Shown: positions 7,394-16,997 of the stretch, piece by piece
How the letters are laid out: the number at the start of each line of letters is the position of its first letter
Position numbering within the stretch: position 1 is the stretch's first letter
Source: Rhodospirillaceae bacterium
GTDB lineage: Bacteria; Pseudomonadota; Alphaproteobacteria; Reyranellales; Reyranellaceae
Direction: 5' to 3'
NCBI GenBank assembly: GCA_009772935.1
Contig: WOUR01000016.1
Coordinates: 62,001-126,000, forward strand
DNA: 64,000 nucleotides
Made by a program: the position numbers and the translations under genes
Notes under the pieces: model-generated
Database searches by the model: none
The model's input: the letters and a program-made list of their open reading frames with translations, nothing else
What the model was told of the DNA's origin: nothing

Positions 7394-8461
7394 CTAAGCC
7401 GTCGCGATCGCCTTCTCGACGAACATCTTCCTGTCGAACTCCTCGGCCACCTTGCCGTCGTTGGCGAGAACCTCGGCGACATCGATCTTGGCGTAGTCCA
7501 TCACGCCCATCTCGGTGAAGGCCTTCTGCACCCTGGGCCCCCACAGGCCGATATCCTTCACGGTCGGCACGATGCGGCTGAACAGGCGGCCGCGGAAGGA
7601 CTGCATCTGCTTGGAATTGTAGTGGATGTCGTCGAGCACCTTGGTCGGCAGGCCGAGCCGCTCCCAGACCTCGGACTGGTTGAAACGGTCGCGCATGAAG
7701 TAGAGCGCCTCGACCAGGAATTCCTCGCGCTCGTCGCGCTCGGCATCCGACAGGTGCGGGTAGTACTCACGCAGCGCCAGCCGCCCGAAGGAGACGTGGC
7801 GCGCCTCGTCCTGCATGACATAGGCGTTCACGGCCCCGGCCAGCGTATTGCCGGCCTTGTCGCGGATCGACTGGAAGGCGGCGAGCGCCAGACCCTCGAT
7901 CAGCACCTGCATGCCGAGATAGGTCATGTCCCAGCGGCGGTCGGTCAGCGTCTGCTCGAGCAGGGTTTGCAACGCCTTGTTGATCGGATAGGCGACCTTG
8001 AACTTGTCGTGCAGCAGCCGCTTGTAGGCCTCGACGTGACGCGCCTCGTCCATCACCTGCGTGGCGCCGTAGAACTTGGCGTTCATGTCGGGAACGGTGC
8101 TGACGATCTTGGCGCTGGCGATCAGGGCGCCCTGCTCGCCATGCATGAACTGCGAGATCGAGTTGGCCTGGAGATGGAGCCTGAGCCAGCTCCGCTCCTT
8201 CTCCGTCATCTTGTTCCAGTGATCGGTGCCGTAGATCGAGATCGCCTCGTCCTTCAGCTCCATCGGATTGTCGGGATTGAGCTCCAGCGACCAGTCCAGC
8301 CGCGTGCTGGCATCCCACTGCTGCTGCTTGCCCTTCTCATAGAGCTCAAGCAGCGGCGCCGAGCCGTCGTCGTATTCCCAGTTGAACAGGAGCTCGGTCG
8401 CGCCGTCGAACGTCCATTGCGTCACGTCGACGGGCAGGGCGTAAATCCGTTGCGTGGTCAT
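7394..8461 (-). CDS. Ferritin-like diiron protein, paralogue 2
   Basis: 355 residues, the same length as paralogue 1 and colinear along its whole length (MTTQRIYALP against MTTQKIYQLP). All diiron ligands are kept: Glu109, Glu139/His142, Glu189, Glu219/His222. The start is ATG 8461 with GGGAGGG upstream. Its 3' end converges on the DUF1275 gene with only 6 nt between them and no terminator seen. The two copies probably arose by duplication around the reductase gene. They may form a heteromer or act on different substrates; the sequence does not tell which. Confidence 0.85.
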   Translation of the reverse strand: MTTQRIYALPVDVTQWTFDGATELLFNWEYDDGSAPLLELYEKGKQQQWDASTRLDWSLELNPDNPMELKDEAISIYGTDHWNKMTEKERSWLRLHLQANSISQFMHGEQGALIASAKIVSTVPDMNAKFYGATQVMDEARHVEAYKRLLHDKFKVAYPINKALQTLLEQTLTDRRWDMTYLGMQVLIEGLALAAFQSIRDKAGNTLAGAVNAYVMQDEARHVSFGRLALREYYPHLSDAERDEREEFLVEALYFMRDRFNQSEVWERLGLPTKVLDDIHYNSKQMQSFRGRLFSRIVPTVKDIGLWGPRVQKAFTEMGVMDYAKIDVAEVLANDGKVAEEFDRKMFVEKAIATA

Positions 8462-8544
8462 GGCATCACCCTCCCAGGGTGGTTCTGGCTATTTCTTGCG
8501 CAAAAGATGACGCCTCGTTCACGAATTGGCAAGACCCCGGTTTG

Positions 8545-9243
8545 TCAGGGCTGGAGCCGGTAGCCCCCGCGGTCGGTGACCAGGATGGCGGCGCTGGCCG
8601 GGTCCTTCTCGATCTTCTGGCGCAGGCGGTAGATGTGGGTTTCCAGGGTGTGGGTCGTCACGCCGGCATTGTAGCCCCAGACCTCGTTCAGCAGGATGTC
8701 GCGGGCCACCGGCCGGTCGCCGGCGCGGAACAGATACTTCAGGATCGAGGCTTCCTTGTCGGTCAGGCGGACCTTCTTCTTCCCGCCCTTCTCCATCAGC
8801 AACTTGCCCGCAGGGTGGAATTCGTAGGGGCCGATCGACATGACGGCATCCTCGCTGCGCTCATGCTGGCGCAGATGCGCGCGCAGCCGGGCGAGCAGGA
8901 CGTTGATGCGGAAGGGCTTGGTCACATAGTCGTTGGCGCCCGATTCCAGGCCCAGGATCGTGTCGGCGTCGCTGTCGGCCGCGGTCAGCATGATGATCGG
9001 CGCGCGCACGCCCTCGCGGCGCATCAGCTTGCACAGCTCGCGGCCGTCCATGTCGGGCAGGCCGATGTCGAGCAGGATGGCGTCGTAATGGGCCAGCTTG
9101 GCCTTCTCCAGCCCTTCGGCCGCGGTGCTGACCTGGATGGTGGTGAAGCCATCATAGAGATCGAGCTGCTCGGCGAGCACCGTGCGCAACGCCTGGTCGT
9201 CATCGACCAACAGGATCTTCTTGCCACGATTGTTCACGGACAT
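8545..9243 (-). CDS. OmpR/PhoB family response regulator
   Basis: 232 residues. The receiver domain (about 1-125) has the acidic pocket VDDDQ, the phospho-acceptor Asp59 (ILLDIGLPDMDG), Thr in MLTAAD and Lys109 (YVTKPF). The C-terminal winged-helix DNA-binding domain (about 135-230) contains LTDKEASILKYLFRAGDRPVAR and THTLETHIYRLRQKIE. No histidine kinase gene is adjacent, so it is an orphan in this window. It is divergent from ribA. Confidence 0.93.
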   Translation of the reverse strand: MSVNNRGKKILLVDDDQALRTVLAEQLDLYDGFTTIQVSTAAEGLEKAKLAHYDAILLDIGLPDMDGRELCKLMRREGVRAPIIMLTAADSDADTILGLESGANDYVTKPFRINVLLARLRAHLRQHERSEDAVMSIGPYEFHPAGKLLMEKGGKKKVRLTDKEASILKYLFRAGDRPVARDILLNEVWGYNAGVTTHTLETHIYRLRQKIEKDPASAAILVTDRGGYRLQP

Positions 9244-9349
9244 GCGTTTGTTACCTGTCAGCCATCTCGAAATTTACTCTATCCGGTACGATCTGGGCAC
9301 AAAAGTGGTTCACTTCGGCGAAATCCCGTGGCGTGATACCGTGAGTGTC

Positions 9350-10513
9350 ATGAATTCCAATCCCGCCCACTCCCGCAGCGCGGCTGCAGTCGCCGCCGTC
9401 GAACGCGCCATGGCGGAGCTGCGCCGCGGTGGAATCGTGGTGCTGCGCGGCGAGGACGGCGCCGGCGGCCTCGTGATCGCCGCCGAATCCTGCGGCCCGC
9501 GCGCCCTGCAGCGCCTGCAGGGCCTGGCCCAGAATCCGCCGGTGCTGGTCACGACGCGCCGCCGCGCCGAGGCGATCGGCATGGACATCCCGCCGCACAT
9601 CGCGGGCGGCATGGGCGAGACCAACAAGCCGATCACCATCGACCTGCCCGAGGGCGTCCCGGTCGACGTCATCCTGCGACCGCACGAGAGCGACCGGACC
9701 GGCCGGCACGTCGCCCTGCGCCACCTGTCCCGGCCGGTGGCCAGCCATGCGCCCGGCATCGCGCAGGCGGCGATCGAGCTCGCCAAGCTGTCGCGTCTCC
9801 TGCCGGCCGTCGTCCTCGGACCGCTGACCCGCGATCCGGGCAACAAGCGGCGCGACTGGGCACGCGAGCAGGATCTCGTCTATGTCGACGCCGCCGACGT
9901 GTCGACCTACGAGGAAACCGCGTCGCGGACGCTGCAGCAGGTCGCGCAGGCGCACGTGCCGCTCGAAGGGGCCGAGAATACCCGCATCCTCGCCTGGCGA
10001 CCCAGCGACGGCGGCAAGGAGCATCTGGCCATCGTCGTCGGCGAGATCGACCCGACCGAGCCCGTCCTGATCCGCCTCCATTCGGAGTGCTTCACCGGCG
10101 ACCTGCTGGGCTCGCTGCGCTGCGATTGCGGCGTGCAGCTGCGCAGCGCCATCGCCGAGATCGCCCGGCAGGGATCGGGCGTCCTGCTCTACCTGGCGCA
10201 GGAAGGTCGCGGCATCGGCCTGGTCAACAAGCTGCGCGCCTACGAGCTGCAGGACGACGGGTTCGATACGATCGACGCCAACGAGCAGCTCGGCTTCGAC
10301 GCCGACGAGCGGATCTACGCGCCGGCCGCCACCATGCTGTCGCGCATGGGCATCCAGCGGGTGCGGCTGATGACCAACAATCCGGAGAAGATCGCGCAGC
10401 TCGAGCGCTACGGCATCGAGGTCGCTGCGCGCGTCCCGCACTCCTTCCCGTCCAACGGGCACAACGAGAACTATCTTCGCACCAAGGCGGAGCGAGCAGG
10501 CCACCTGCTCTAA
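9350..10513 (+). CDS. ribA: GTP cyclohydrolase II with a degenerate RibB-like N-terminal domain
   Basis: 387 residues from ATG 9350 (a GTG at 9341 is also possible). RibA opens GTP to the pyrimidine precursor of riboflavin and needs zinc. The C-terminal domain (about 205-385) has the zinc ligands Cys247, Cys258 and Cys260 (LHSECF...LRCDCGVQL), the EGRGIGL motif and MTNNPEKI. The N-terminal half (about 10-190) has the length and sequence flavour of DHBP synthase but lacks an obvious RibB active-site motif. This is seen in several alphaproteobacterial RibA proteins, where that half is thought inactive. It is followed 22 nt later by a binding-protein gene. Confidence 0.92.
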   Translation: MNSNPAHSRSAAAVAAVERAMAELRRGGIVVLRGEDGAGGLVIAAESCGPRALQRLQGLAQNPPVLVTTRRRAEAIGMDIPPHIAGGMGETNKPITIDLPEGVPVDVILRPHESDRTGRHVALRHLSRPVASHAPGIAQAAIELAKLSRLLPAVVLGPLTRDPGNKRRDWAREQDLVYVDAADVSTYEETASRTLQQVAQAHVPLEGAENTRILAWRPSDGGKEHLAIVVGEIDPTEPVLIRLHSECFTGDLLGSLRCDCGVQLRSAIAEIARQGSGVLLYLAQEGRGIGLVNKLRAYELQDDGFDTIDANEQLGFDADERIYAPAATMLSRMGIQRVRLMTNNPEKIAQLERYGIEVAARVPHSFPSNGHNENYLRTKAERAGHLL

Positions 10514-10535
10514 TAACGACGACTGGAGAGGAAAA

Positions 10536-11768
10536 ATGACCAAGATGCGTCGCCGCGTTTTCGCGGCCGGTAGTGCTGCGTTCGCGTTCGCTCCCTACAT
10601 CGCGCATGCCCAGAAGAAGTACGATCCGGGCGTCACCGACAAGGAGATCAAGCTCGGTCACACCAACCCCTATAGCGGGCCGCTCTCGGCCTACGGCACC
10701 ATCGGCAAGGCGATCGAGGCCTATTGGAGGATGGTGAACGACAACGGCGGCATCAACGGCCGCAAGATCAACTTCATCACCTACGACGACGGCTTCTCCC
10801 CACCCAAGACCGTCGAGATGGTCCGCAAGCTGGTCGAGGACGACAAGGTCTACGCGATCTTCCAGCTGCTCGGCACGCCGACCAACACGGTCGTGCAGAA
10901 GTACCTGAACCAGAAGAAGGTGCCGCAGCTCTTCGTGGCGACCGGCGCCTCGAAGTGGGGCATGCCCAAGGAGTTCCCGTGGACCATGGGCTGGCAGCCC
11001 GACTATCACACCGAGGCCGCGATCTACGCCAAGCACGTCCTGGCCAGGCACAAGGACAAGCTGAAGGACCTGCGCATCGGCATGCTCTACCAGAACGACG
11101 ATTCGGGTAAGGACTATGTCGGCGGCTTCCTCGCCGGCCTCGGCAAGGAGAACGAGAAGTACGTCACCGCCAAGGTGAGCTACGAGGTCACCGATCCCAC
11201 GGTCGACAGCCAGATCATCCAGATCAAGAACTCCGGCGCCAACGTCTTCTTCAACGACGCCGCGCCCAAGGCGGCGGCGCAGGCCATCCGCAAGGTCGCC
11301 GACCTCGGCTGGAAGCCCGACCACTATCTCGCCAACGTCTCGGCCTCCGTGGCCGCCGTGCTGAAGCCCGCCGGGTTCGAGAACAGCAAGGGCATCATCA
11401 CGGCCGCCTACCTCAAGGACGCCACAGACAAGCAATGGGCCAACGACGCGGACTACAAGGAATGGGACGCGTGGATGAAGAAGTACCTGCCCGACGCCAA
11501 TCCCGCCGATTCGGGCAACACCTACGCCTATGCCGTCTCCGCCACCATGAAGCACTGTCTCGAAGCCTGCGGCGACAACCTCACGCGCGAGAACCTCATG
11601 AAGCAGGCCGCCAGCATGAAGAAACTGGTCGTGCCGATGCTGCTGCCCGGCATCACCATCAACACCAGCCCGACGGATTTCTATCCCATCCAGTCGGTCC
11701 GCCTCTCCGCCTTCGACGGCGAGACGTGGAAGCTGTTCGGCGACGTGCTGAGTAACGAAGGGTCCTAG
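10536..11768 (+). CDS. LivK-like ABC transporter substrate-binding protein
   Basis: 410 residues. The signal peptide is MRRRVFAAGSAAFAFAPYIAHAQ with a basic n-region and a cleavage site after AHA. The mature protein starts KYDPGVTDKEIKLGHTNPYSGPLSAYGTIG, typical of the type I periplasmic-binding fold that binds branched-chain amino acids, amides or aromatic acids. It carries the usual WGMPKEFPWTMGWQPDY and LRIGMLYQNDDSGKDY stretches. A good Shine-Dalgarno (GGAGAGGA) precedes the ATG. No LivHMGF permease or ATPase genes are nearby, so it is an orphan binding protein. Substrate unknown. Confidence 0.9.
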   Translation: MTKMRRRVFAAGSAAFAFAPYIAHAQKKYDPGVTDKEIKLGHTNPYSGPLSAYGTIGKAIEAYWRMVNDNGGINGRKINFITYDDGFSPPKTVEMVRKLVEDDKVYAIFQLLGTPTNTVVQKYLNQKKVPQLFVATGASKWGMPKEFPWTMGWQPDYHTEAAIYAKHVLARHKDKLKDLRIGMLYQNDDSGKDYVGGFLAGLGKENEKYVTAKVSYEVTDPTVDSQIIQIKNSGANVFFNDAAPKAAAQAIRKVADLGWKPDHYLANVSASVAAVLKPAGFENSKGIITAAYLKDATDKQWANDADYKEWDAWMKKYLPDANPADSGNTYAYAVSATMKHCLEACGDNLTRENLMKQAASMKKLVVPMLLPGITINTSPTDFYPIQSVRLSAFDGETWKLFGDVLSNEGS

Positions 11769-11857
11769 CCCCGGCGGCCTCACCGCCCGCACTTCGCGGT
11801 GGACTGGCACACTGGATGCTTCGTACGGTTTGTGACCGACCGGAGCCGCGCCAGCCG

Positions 11858-13324
11858 ATGCCATTCAAACTGACCCGCCGCCGCACTCTTCTCGTCGCGG
11901 CGGGCGCCTCCGCCCTGGCGGCGGGGGCCTACGGATCGGCCCACACGGCTTCCCGAAACGCCCAGAGCCCGCGCCGGCTGGCCGCGGGCTTTCCCGACGG
12001 CTTTCGTTGGGGCACCGCGACCTCGGCCTACCAGGTCGAGGGCGCCGCCCGCGAGGAAGGCCGCGGCCCCTCGATCTGGGACACGTTCACACAGGCGCCG
12101 GGCCGGATCCGCGACGGCTCGACCGGCGATGTCAGCGTCGACCACTACAATCGCTACAGGGAAGACGTGGCGCTGATGAAGTCGATGGGCGCCCGGGCCT
12201 ACCGCTTCTCGATCGCCTGGCCGCGCGTGTTCCCCGAGGGAAGAGGCACCGCCAATCCAAAGGGTCTCGATTTCTACGACCGGCTGGTCGACGAGCTGCT
12301 CGCCGCCGGCATCGAGCCCTACGCAACGCTCTACCACTGGGACCTGCCGCAGGCGCTGCAGGACCGCGGCGGCTGGGAATCGCGCGACACCGCCCAGGCG
12401 TTCGGCGACTACGCGGCGTACGTCGCCGGCCGGCTCACCGACCGCGTCCGCCAGGTGTTCACCCTCAACGAGATGCAGACCTTCGTGGAGCAGGGCCACG
12501 AGACCGGGAACTTCGCCCCGGGCCTCAAGCTGCCCCCCGCCCGCCTCAACCAGGTCCGCCACCATGCGGTGCTGGCGCACGGCCTCGCGGTGCAGGCCGT
12601 GCGGGCCAGCGGACGCCGCGGCACCAAGGTGGGGCCCGCGGAAAACATCGCCACGGCGCTGCCGGCCATCGAGACGGTCGAGAACGTCCGGGCCGCCGAA
12701 CTGGCGACGCGCGAGCTGAACGCGCCCTACCTCACGGTGATGATGGAGGGCCGCTACACCGACGCCTGGCTCGCGAAAACGGGCCGCGACGCGCCGCGCT
12801 TCACCGACGAAGAGCTGAAGATCATCTCGAGCAAGGTCGATTTCGTCGGCCTGAACGTCTATGCGCCGAGCCAGTATGTGCTGGCGAGCGAGGCGGCGCC
12901 GGGCTTCACAGCGGTGCCCTTCCCGTCGTCGCATCCGCACATGGCCTCGTCCTGGCTCCTGCTGGGACCGGAGGCGCTGTACTGGGCGCCGCGCCACGCC
13001 GCGCGGCTCTGGCAGGTGAAGGACATCTTCATCACCGAGAACGGCGCATCGGCGGCGGACGAGCCATCGGCGGACGGCACGGTCCACGACGTCGACCGCG
13101 TCATGTACCTGCGCAACTGTCTGATGCACCTGCAGCGGGCGACCGCGGAAGGCGTTCCGGTCCGCGGCTACTTCCTGTGGAGCCTGCTCGACAATTTCGA
13201 ATGGGCCGACGGTTACGCGACGCGGTTCGGTCTCGTGCATGTCGACTACGCGACGCAGAAGCGAACCCCCAAGCTCAGCGCGGCCTTCTATCGTGAGGTC
13301 ATTTCGCGCAACGGTTTGGCATGA
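11858..13324 (+). CDS. GH1 family beta-glycosidase with Tat-like signal
   Basis: 488 residues from ATG 11858. The N-terminus has a twin-arginine-style signal (LTRRRTLLVAAGASALAAG), so the enzyme should act in the periplasm. The glycoside hydrolase family 1 core follows: FRWGTATSAYQVEG, then HWDLP, the acid/base Glu205 in TLNEMQ (the usual motif is T-x-N-E-P) and the nucleophile Glu394 in ITENGAS, ending with LWSLLDNFEWADGY and RFGLVHVDY. It probably cleaves beta-glucosides or related sugars. The NEM in place of NEP is a mild departure. No sugar transporter or regulator lies next to it. Confidence 0.93.
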   Translation: MPFKLTRRRTLLVAAGASALAAGAYGSAHTASRNAQSPRRLAAGFPDGFRWGTATSAYQVEGAAREEGRGPSIWDTFTQAPGRIRDGSTGDVSVDHYNRYREDVALMKSMGARAYRFSIAWPRVFPEGRGTANPKGLDFYDRLVDELLAAGIEPYATLYHWDLPQALQDRGGWESRDTAQAFGDYAAYVAGRLTDRVRQVFTLNEMQTFVEQGHETGNFAPGLKLPPARLNQVRHHAVLAHGLAVQAVRASGRRGTKVGPAENIATALPAIETVENVRAAELATRELNAPYLTVMMEGRYTDAWLAKTGRDAPRFTDEELKIISSKVDFVGLNVYAPSQYVLASEAAPGFTAVPFPSSHPHMASSWLLLGPEALYWAPRHAARLWQVKDIFITENGASAADEPSADGTVHDVDRVMYLRNCLMHLQRATAEGVPVRGYFLWSLLDNFEWADGYATRFGLVHVDYATQKRTPKLSAAFYREVISRNGLA

Positions 13325-13517
13325 GCTTAGCGGCAAATCGCAGGCCACAATACGATGCTCGCCCACGCGGCCCGGAAATAGGATTTCCTTTCCATCCCGC
13401 CTGCGAAACTTGGAAACGGTTTTCGCTCATGAATGCTTCGCTCGCTAATATAAGAAATCCTGACGTGCCCGCTGTGCCAAGATGGGCGACGCTGTGAACG
13501 GCGAGAGGGGGAATGAA
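13325..13517. other. Intergenic region without recognised gene
   Basis: 193 nt between the glycosidase and the VOC gene. It is less G+C-rich than its surroundings in the part from 13410 to 13450 and carries a TAATAT element near 13448 that could be a -10 box. A strong Shine-Dalgarno run (GAGAGGGGGA) lies just before the next ATG. No repeat or RNA structure was identified. Confidence 0.4.
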
Positions 13518-14360
13518 ATGAAGCTGCCCGTAGCAACGCTCGATCACGTGGTCATCAATGCCCGCGACGACATGGACCACGCGGCCGATGTCTATACGCG
13601 TCTCGGCTTTTCGCTCACCGAACGCGGCTATCATTCGCTCGGTTCGATGAACCACCTCGCCATGTTCGGCACGGACTATCTCGAGCTGATCGCCATTCCG
13701 AAGGACGCCGCGTCCGGGCGCCTCGACCTGCTGACCTTTCCCTTCGGCCTGAACGGTCTCGTCTTCGGTGCGGAAGATTCCGCCGTCACCTACGAAGCGC
13801 TCAGCAAGGCCAGCGTGCCGGTCGACCCGCCCGTCGAGTTCACGCGGCCCGTGAAGGTCGGCGACGAGATGCGCGATGCGCGTTTCCGCACGGTCCGCAT
13901 GAAGGCCGGCGTCGTACCGTACGGACGCGTCTATTATTGTCACCACTTCACCCGCGACGTCGTATGGCGCGACGAGTGGCGCCACCACGCCAACGGCACG
14001 GTCGCCATCGTGCGCTTCCTGATCGTCGAGCCGGATCCCGCCGCAGCCTCGAAGCTCTATGCCGACATGTTCGGACCGGAGGCAGTGCGCGACATCAAGG
14101 GCGGCAAGTCGGTCGTGGTCGGCAATTCGCGAGTCGACATCGTGACCGAGGACGAGCTGAAGGCGCAATTCGGCGATGCCGCGCCGGATGCCGAGGGCCG
14201 CAAGGCCTATATGGCGGGCCTCACGTTCCGCACGCTGTCCGCCGCCAAGGCGGCACGTGCCTTGCAGGCTGGCGGCATCAGCGGGGTGACCGAGAGCGCG
14301 GGCCGGGTCGTCGTGCCGGCCAAACAGGCGTTGAACGCGGTGTTGGAGTTCATCGAATAG
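13518..14360 (+). CDS. VOC family protein (glyoxalase-like domain)
   Basis: 280 residues from ATG 13518, which has a strong ribosome-binding site. It begins LPVATLDHVVINARDDMDHAADVYTRLGFSLTERGYHSLGSMNHLAMFG. This is the first beta-alpha-beta module of the vicinal-oxygen-chelate fold, with a candidate metal ligand in LDHVV and a second in NHLAMFG. A second module starts about residue 150 (VWRDEWRHHANGTVAIVRFLIVEPDP). The pattern fits the Glyoxalase_3-like group. The reaction is unknown. It heads a same-strand run of catabolic-looking genes. Confidence 0.82.
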   Translation: MKLPVATLDHVVINARDDMDHAADVYTRLGFSLTERGYHSLGSMNHLAMFGTDYLELIAIPKDAASGRLDLLTFPFGLNGLVFGAEDSAVTYEALSKASVPVDPPVEFTRPVKVGDEMRDARFRTVRMKAGVVPYGRVYYCHHFTRDVVWRDEWRHHANGTVAIVRFLIVEPDPAAASKLYADMFGPEAVRDIKGGKSVVVGNSRVDIVTEDELKAQFGDAAPDAEGRKAYMAGLTFRTLSAAKAARALQAGGISGVTESAGRVVVPAKQALNAVLEFIE

Positions 14361-14410
14361 TCTGAAGAGCAATCGTCGGGGCTGCTGGGGAGCGGCCTGG
14401 AAGGGAAGCC

Positions 14411-15502
14411 ATGGAATATTACGATTGCTTCGCCGCAAGCTATGCCAACGCGCGTGCGAAGTTCCTGAAGGCGGCGACGGCGGCGCAGGGCGAGGTGCGC
14501 TCGTTCCTCCACCCCGCGAAGAAGGCGCCCGACGGCGGCCCGCTGGCGATCGACGTCGCCTGCTTCGGCGACCGAAAGGCGGCGCGGCAGGCGCTGTTCC
14601 TGAGCGGCACGCACGGCCAGGAAGGCTTCTCCGGATCGGCCGTGCAGATCGGCTGGCTGAACTCAGGCGGCGCGGCGCGGTTGCCCGCCGGTCTCGGGGT
14701 GGTGCTGGTGCATGGCCTCAATCCCTACGGCTTCGCGCACTCCACGCGCACGACCGAAAACAACGTCGACCTCAACCGCAACTTCATCGACCGCGATGCC
14801 GGCGCGGCCCCGGCCAACCCGCACTATGAAGAGCTTCATGCCGACCTGCTGATCCGCGAATGGACCGACGCGGAGAATGAACGGATTGCCGGCGTGCTCG
14901 ACCGCTTCGCCGACAGCAAGGGTCGCGACGTGCTGTTCGATACGCTGGCGCGCGGCCAGTACCAGCACCAGGACGGCCTGATGTTCGGCGGCAAGGACCG
15001 CGAATGGTCCAACCGGACCCTCGAAACCATCGTCGCCGAAACCCTGGCCGACGCCGAGCGCGTGGCCTTCATCGACTGGCACACCGGCATCGGCGAGTAC
15101 GGCAAGCCGTTCTTCCTCTGCTTCAACGATCCCGCGGGCCCGCTGTTCGCACGCGCCTGCGCCTGGTGGGGCAAGGACAATGTCGATGGCGTGCGTCCGC
15201 ACGGCATGGAACGGCCGAACTATACCGGCCTGGTCTTCCACGGCGTGCAGCGCTTCCTCGGCAATCGCGACATGTGCGGCGCGGTGATCGAGTTCGGCAC
15301 GCGCGGCGTCAACATGCGCCGCGTGCTGCGGCTGGACCAGTGGCTGCGCCGTCAGCACGGGCTCGATCCCGATGTGCGCGCCACCCTGCAGGCCGACATG
15401 ATGGACGCCTTCTGTCCGTTCGACGGTCAATGGCGCAAGGACACGCTGGCCTACGGGCTGAAGCTCACCGACCAGGCACTTTCGGGACTCGCAGCATGGT
15501 GA
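14411..15502 (+). CDS. DUF2817 family M14-like zinc peptidase/amidohydrolase
   Basis: 363 residues. The fold resembles zinc carboxypeptidases: His68-x-x-Glu71 in [11 protein letters not shown] and His224 in [12 protein letters not shown] are probable zinc ligands. The NNVDLNRNF stretch (118-125) is the substrate-carboxylate-binding region, and Glu in AVIEFGTRG is a candidate catalytic base. It has no signal peptide. The stop overlaps the ATG of the next gene (acyl-CoA synthetase) by 7 nt, so the two are translationally coupled. The family's natural substrates are not established. Confidence 0.85.
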   Translation: MEYYDCFAASYANARAKFLKAATAAQGEVRSFLHPAKKAPDGGPLAIDVACFGDRKAARQALFLSGTHGQEGFSGSAVQIGWLNSGGAARLPAGLGVVLVHGLNPYGFAHSTRTTENNVDLNRNFIDRDAGAAPANPHYEELHADLLIREWTDAENERIAGVLDRFADSKGRDVLFDTLARGQYQHQDGLMFGGKDREWSNRTLETIVAETLADAERVAFIDWHTGIGEYGKPFFLCFNDPAGPLFARACAWWGKDNVDGVRPHGMERPNYTGLVFHGVQRFLGNRDMCGAVIEFGTRGVNMRRVLRLDQWLRRQHGLDPDVRATLQADMMDAFCPFDGQWRKDTLAYGLKLTDQALSGLAAW

Positions 15503-16995
15503 CGATCAAGTACGACAACCAGGGAGACGCGATATCGCGCGACGTGCCGGCCGACAGCGTGGCGCTGATCGACGCGGGCGGCGATGGCAGCGAACGCACC
15601 TATACCTATGGTGACATCCTGCGGCTGAGCGGCGCGGTCGCGCGCGGCCTGCTGAAGCGCGGCCTGCAGCGTGGCGACCGTGTCGCGATCCTCTCGGCCA
15701 ACCGCGCCGAATTCCTGCTGACCTTCCTCGGCACGATGCAGGCCGGCCTGGTCTCCGTGCCGGTGAACTACAAGCTGCCGGCCGAGACGGTCGCCTATGT
15801 CGTGGGCGACTGCGACGCGAAGCTGGTGATCGGCGACGATGCGAGGCTGCCGCTGGCGCCGGACGACGTGCCGAAACTCTCCTTCGACAGGGACTTCGAA
15901 AACCTGCTCGACGAGGGTCCGTTCACGCCGTTTCCCATGAAGCCCGAGGAACCGGCGATGTTCCTCTACACGTCGGGCTCGACGGGCCGGCCCAAGGGCG
16001 TGGTGCTGTCGCATTACTCCCACCTCTGGGCGATCAGCCAGCGCGTGCGCCGGCCGGCGCCGATCGGCCAGCGCGCGCTCGTGGCCGCGCCGCTCTACCA
16101 CATGAACGGGCTGGCCATGTGCCAGACCACCTTCTCGCACGGCGACACCGTGGTGCTGCTGCCGCAGTTCACGACCCGGGGCTATGTCGAGGCCGCCGCG
16201 AAGCATCGCGTGGCCTTCCTGACCTCGGTGCCGACCATGATCGCGATGATGTTGCGCGAGCGCGAGCTGCTGGCGAACAACGATCTCTCCGCCGTCGAGG
16301 CCGTGCGCATGGGTTCCGCGCCGATCACCCAGTCGCTGATCGACCAGGTGCGCGACGTGTTTCCCAGGGCGGCCATCAGCAACGGCTACGGTACGACCGA
16401 GGCCGGCCCCGTCGTGTTCGGGCCGCATCCCCAGGGACTGCCCCAGCCCGAACTCTCGACCGGCTACCCGCATCCCGAGGTCCAGCTGCGCCTCGTGCGC
16501 GACGGCCGGGAGGTGCAGGACGAGGGGGCGCTCGAGATGAAGTGCGGCGCACTGATGACTCACTATCACAAGCTGCCCGCGAAGACCGCCGAGGTCATGA
16601 CCCCGGACGGCTATTACCGCACCAGCGACGTCTTCCGGCGCGACGAGAACGGCTTCTTCTACTTCGTCGGCCGGGTCGACGACATGTTCGTGTGTGGCGG
16701 CGAGAACATCTATCCCGGCGAGGTCGAGAAGATGCTGGAGCGGCATCCCGGCATCCACCAGGCCGCGGTGATTCCCGTGCCCGACGAACTCAAGGGCCAC
16801 AAGCCGATCGCCTTCGTCGTCAGGGCGGCCGGCGCCGATCTCGACGAGCAGGCGGTGAAGGCCTACGCGCTGGCCAATGCGCCGGCCTACCAGCATCCGC
16901 GACGCGTGCTGTTCGTCGACGAGATGCCGCTCGCCGGGACCAACAAGATCGACAAGCGCGCCCTCGCAAAGCAAATCCCAACCGGAGAAGTATAA
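15496..16995 (+). CDS. AMP-dependent acyl-CoA synthetase/ligase
   Basis: 499 residues from ATG 15496, inside the end of the preceding gene. The ANL-superfamily motifs are in order: the phosphate-binding loop [16 protein letters not shown] (about residue 155), [11 protein letters not shown], the hinge region [24 protein letters not shown], and the C-terminal catalytic Lys region [13 protein letters not shown]. It activates a carboxylic acid to its acyl-AMP and then acyl-CoA. The specific acid cannot be read from the sequence. It shares an operon with an MDR oxidoreductase and a thioesterase. Confidence 0.93.
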   Translation: MVTIKYDNQGDAISRDVPADSVALIDAGGDGSERTYTYGDILRLSGAVARGLLKRGLQRGDRVAILSANRAEFLLTFLGTMQAGLVSVPVNYKLPAETVAYVVGDCDAKLVIGDDARLPLAPDDVPKLSFDRDFENLLDEGPFTPFPMKPEEPAMFLYTSGSTGRPKGVVLSHYSHLWAISQRVRRPAPIGQRALVAAPLYHMNGLAMCQTTFSHGDTVVLLPQFTTRGYVEAAAKHRVAFLTSVPTMIAMMLRERELLANNDLSAVEAVRMGSAPITQSLIDQVRDVFPRAAISNGYGTTEAGPVVFGPHPQGLPQPELSTGYPHPEVQLRLVRDGREVQDEGALEMKCGALMTHYHKLPAKTAEVMTPDGYYRTSDVFRRDENGFFYFVGRVDDMFVCGGENIYPGEVEKMLERHPGIHQAAVIPVPDELKGHKPIAFVVRAAGADLDEQAVKAYALANAPAYQHPRRVLFVDEMPLAGTNKIDKRALAKQIPTGEV

Positions 16996-16997
16996 GA

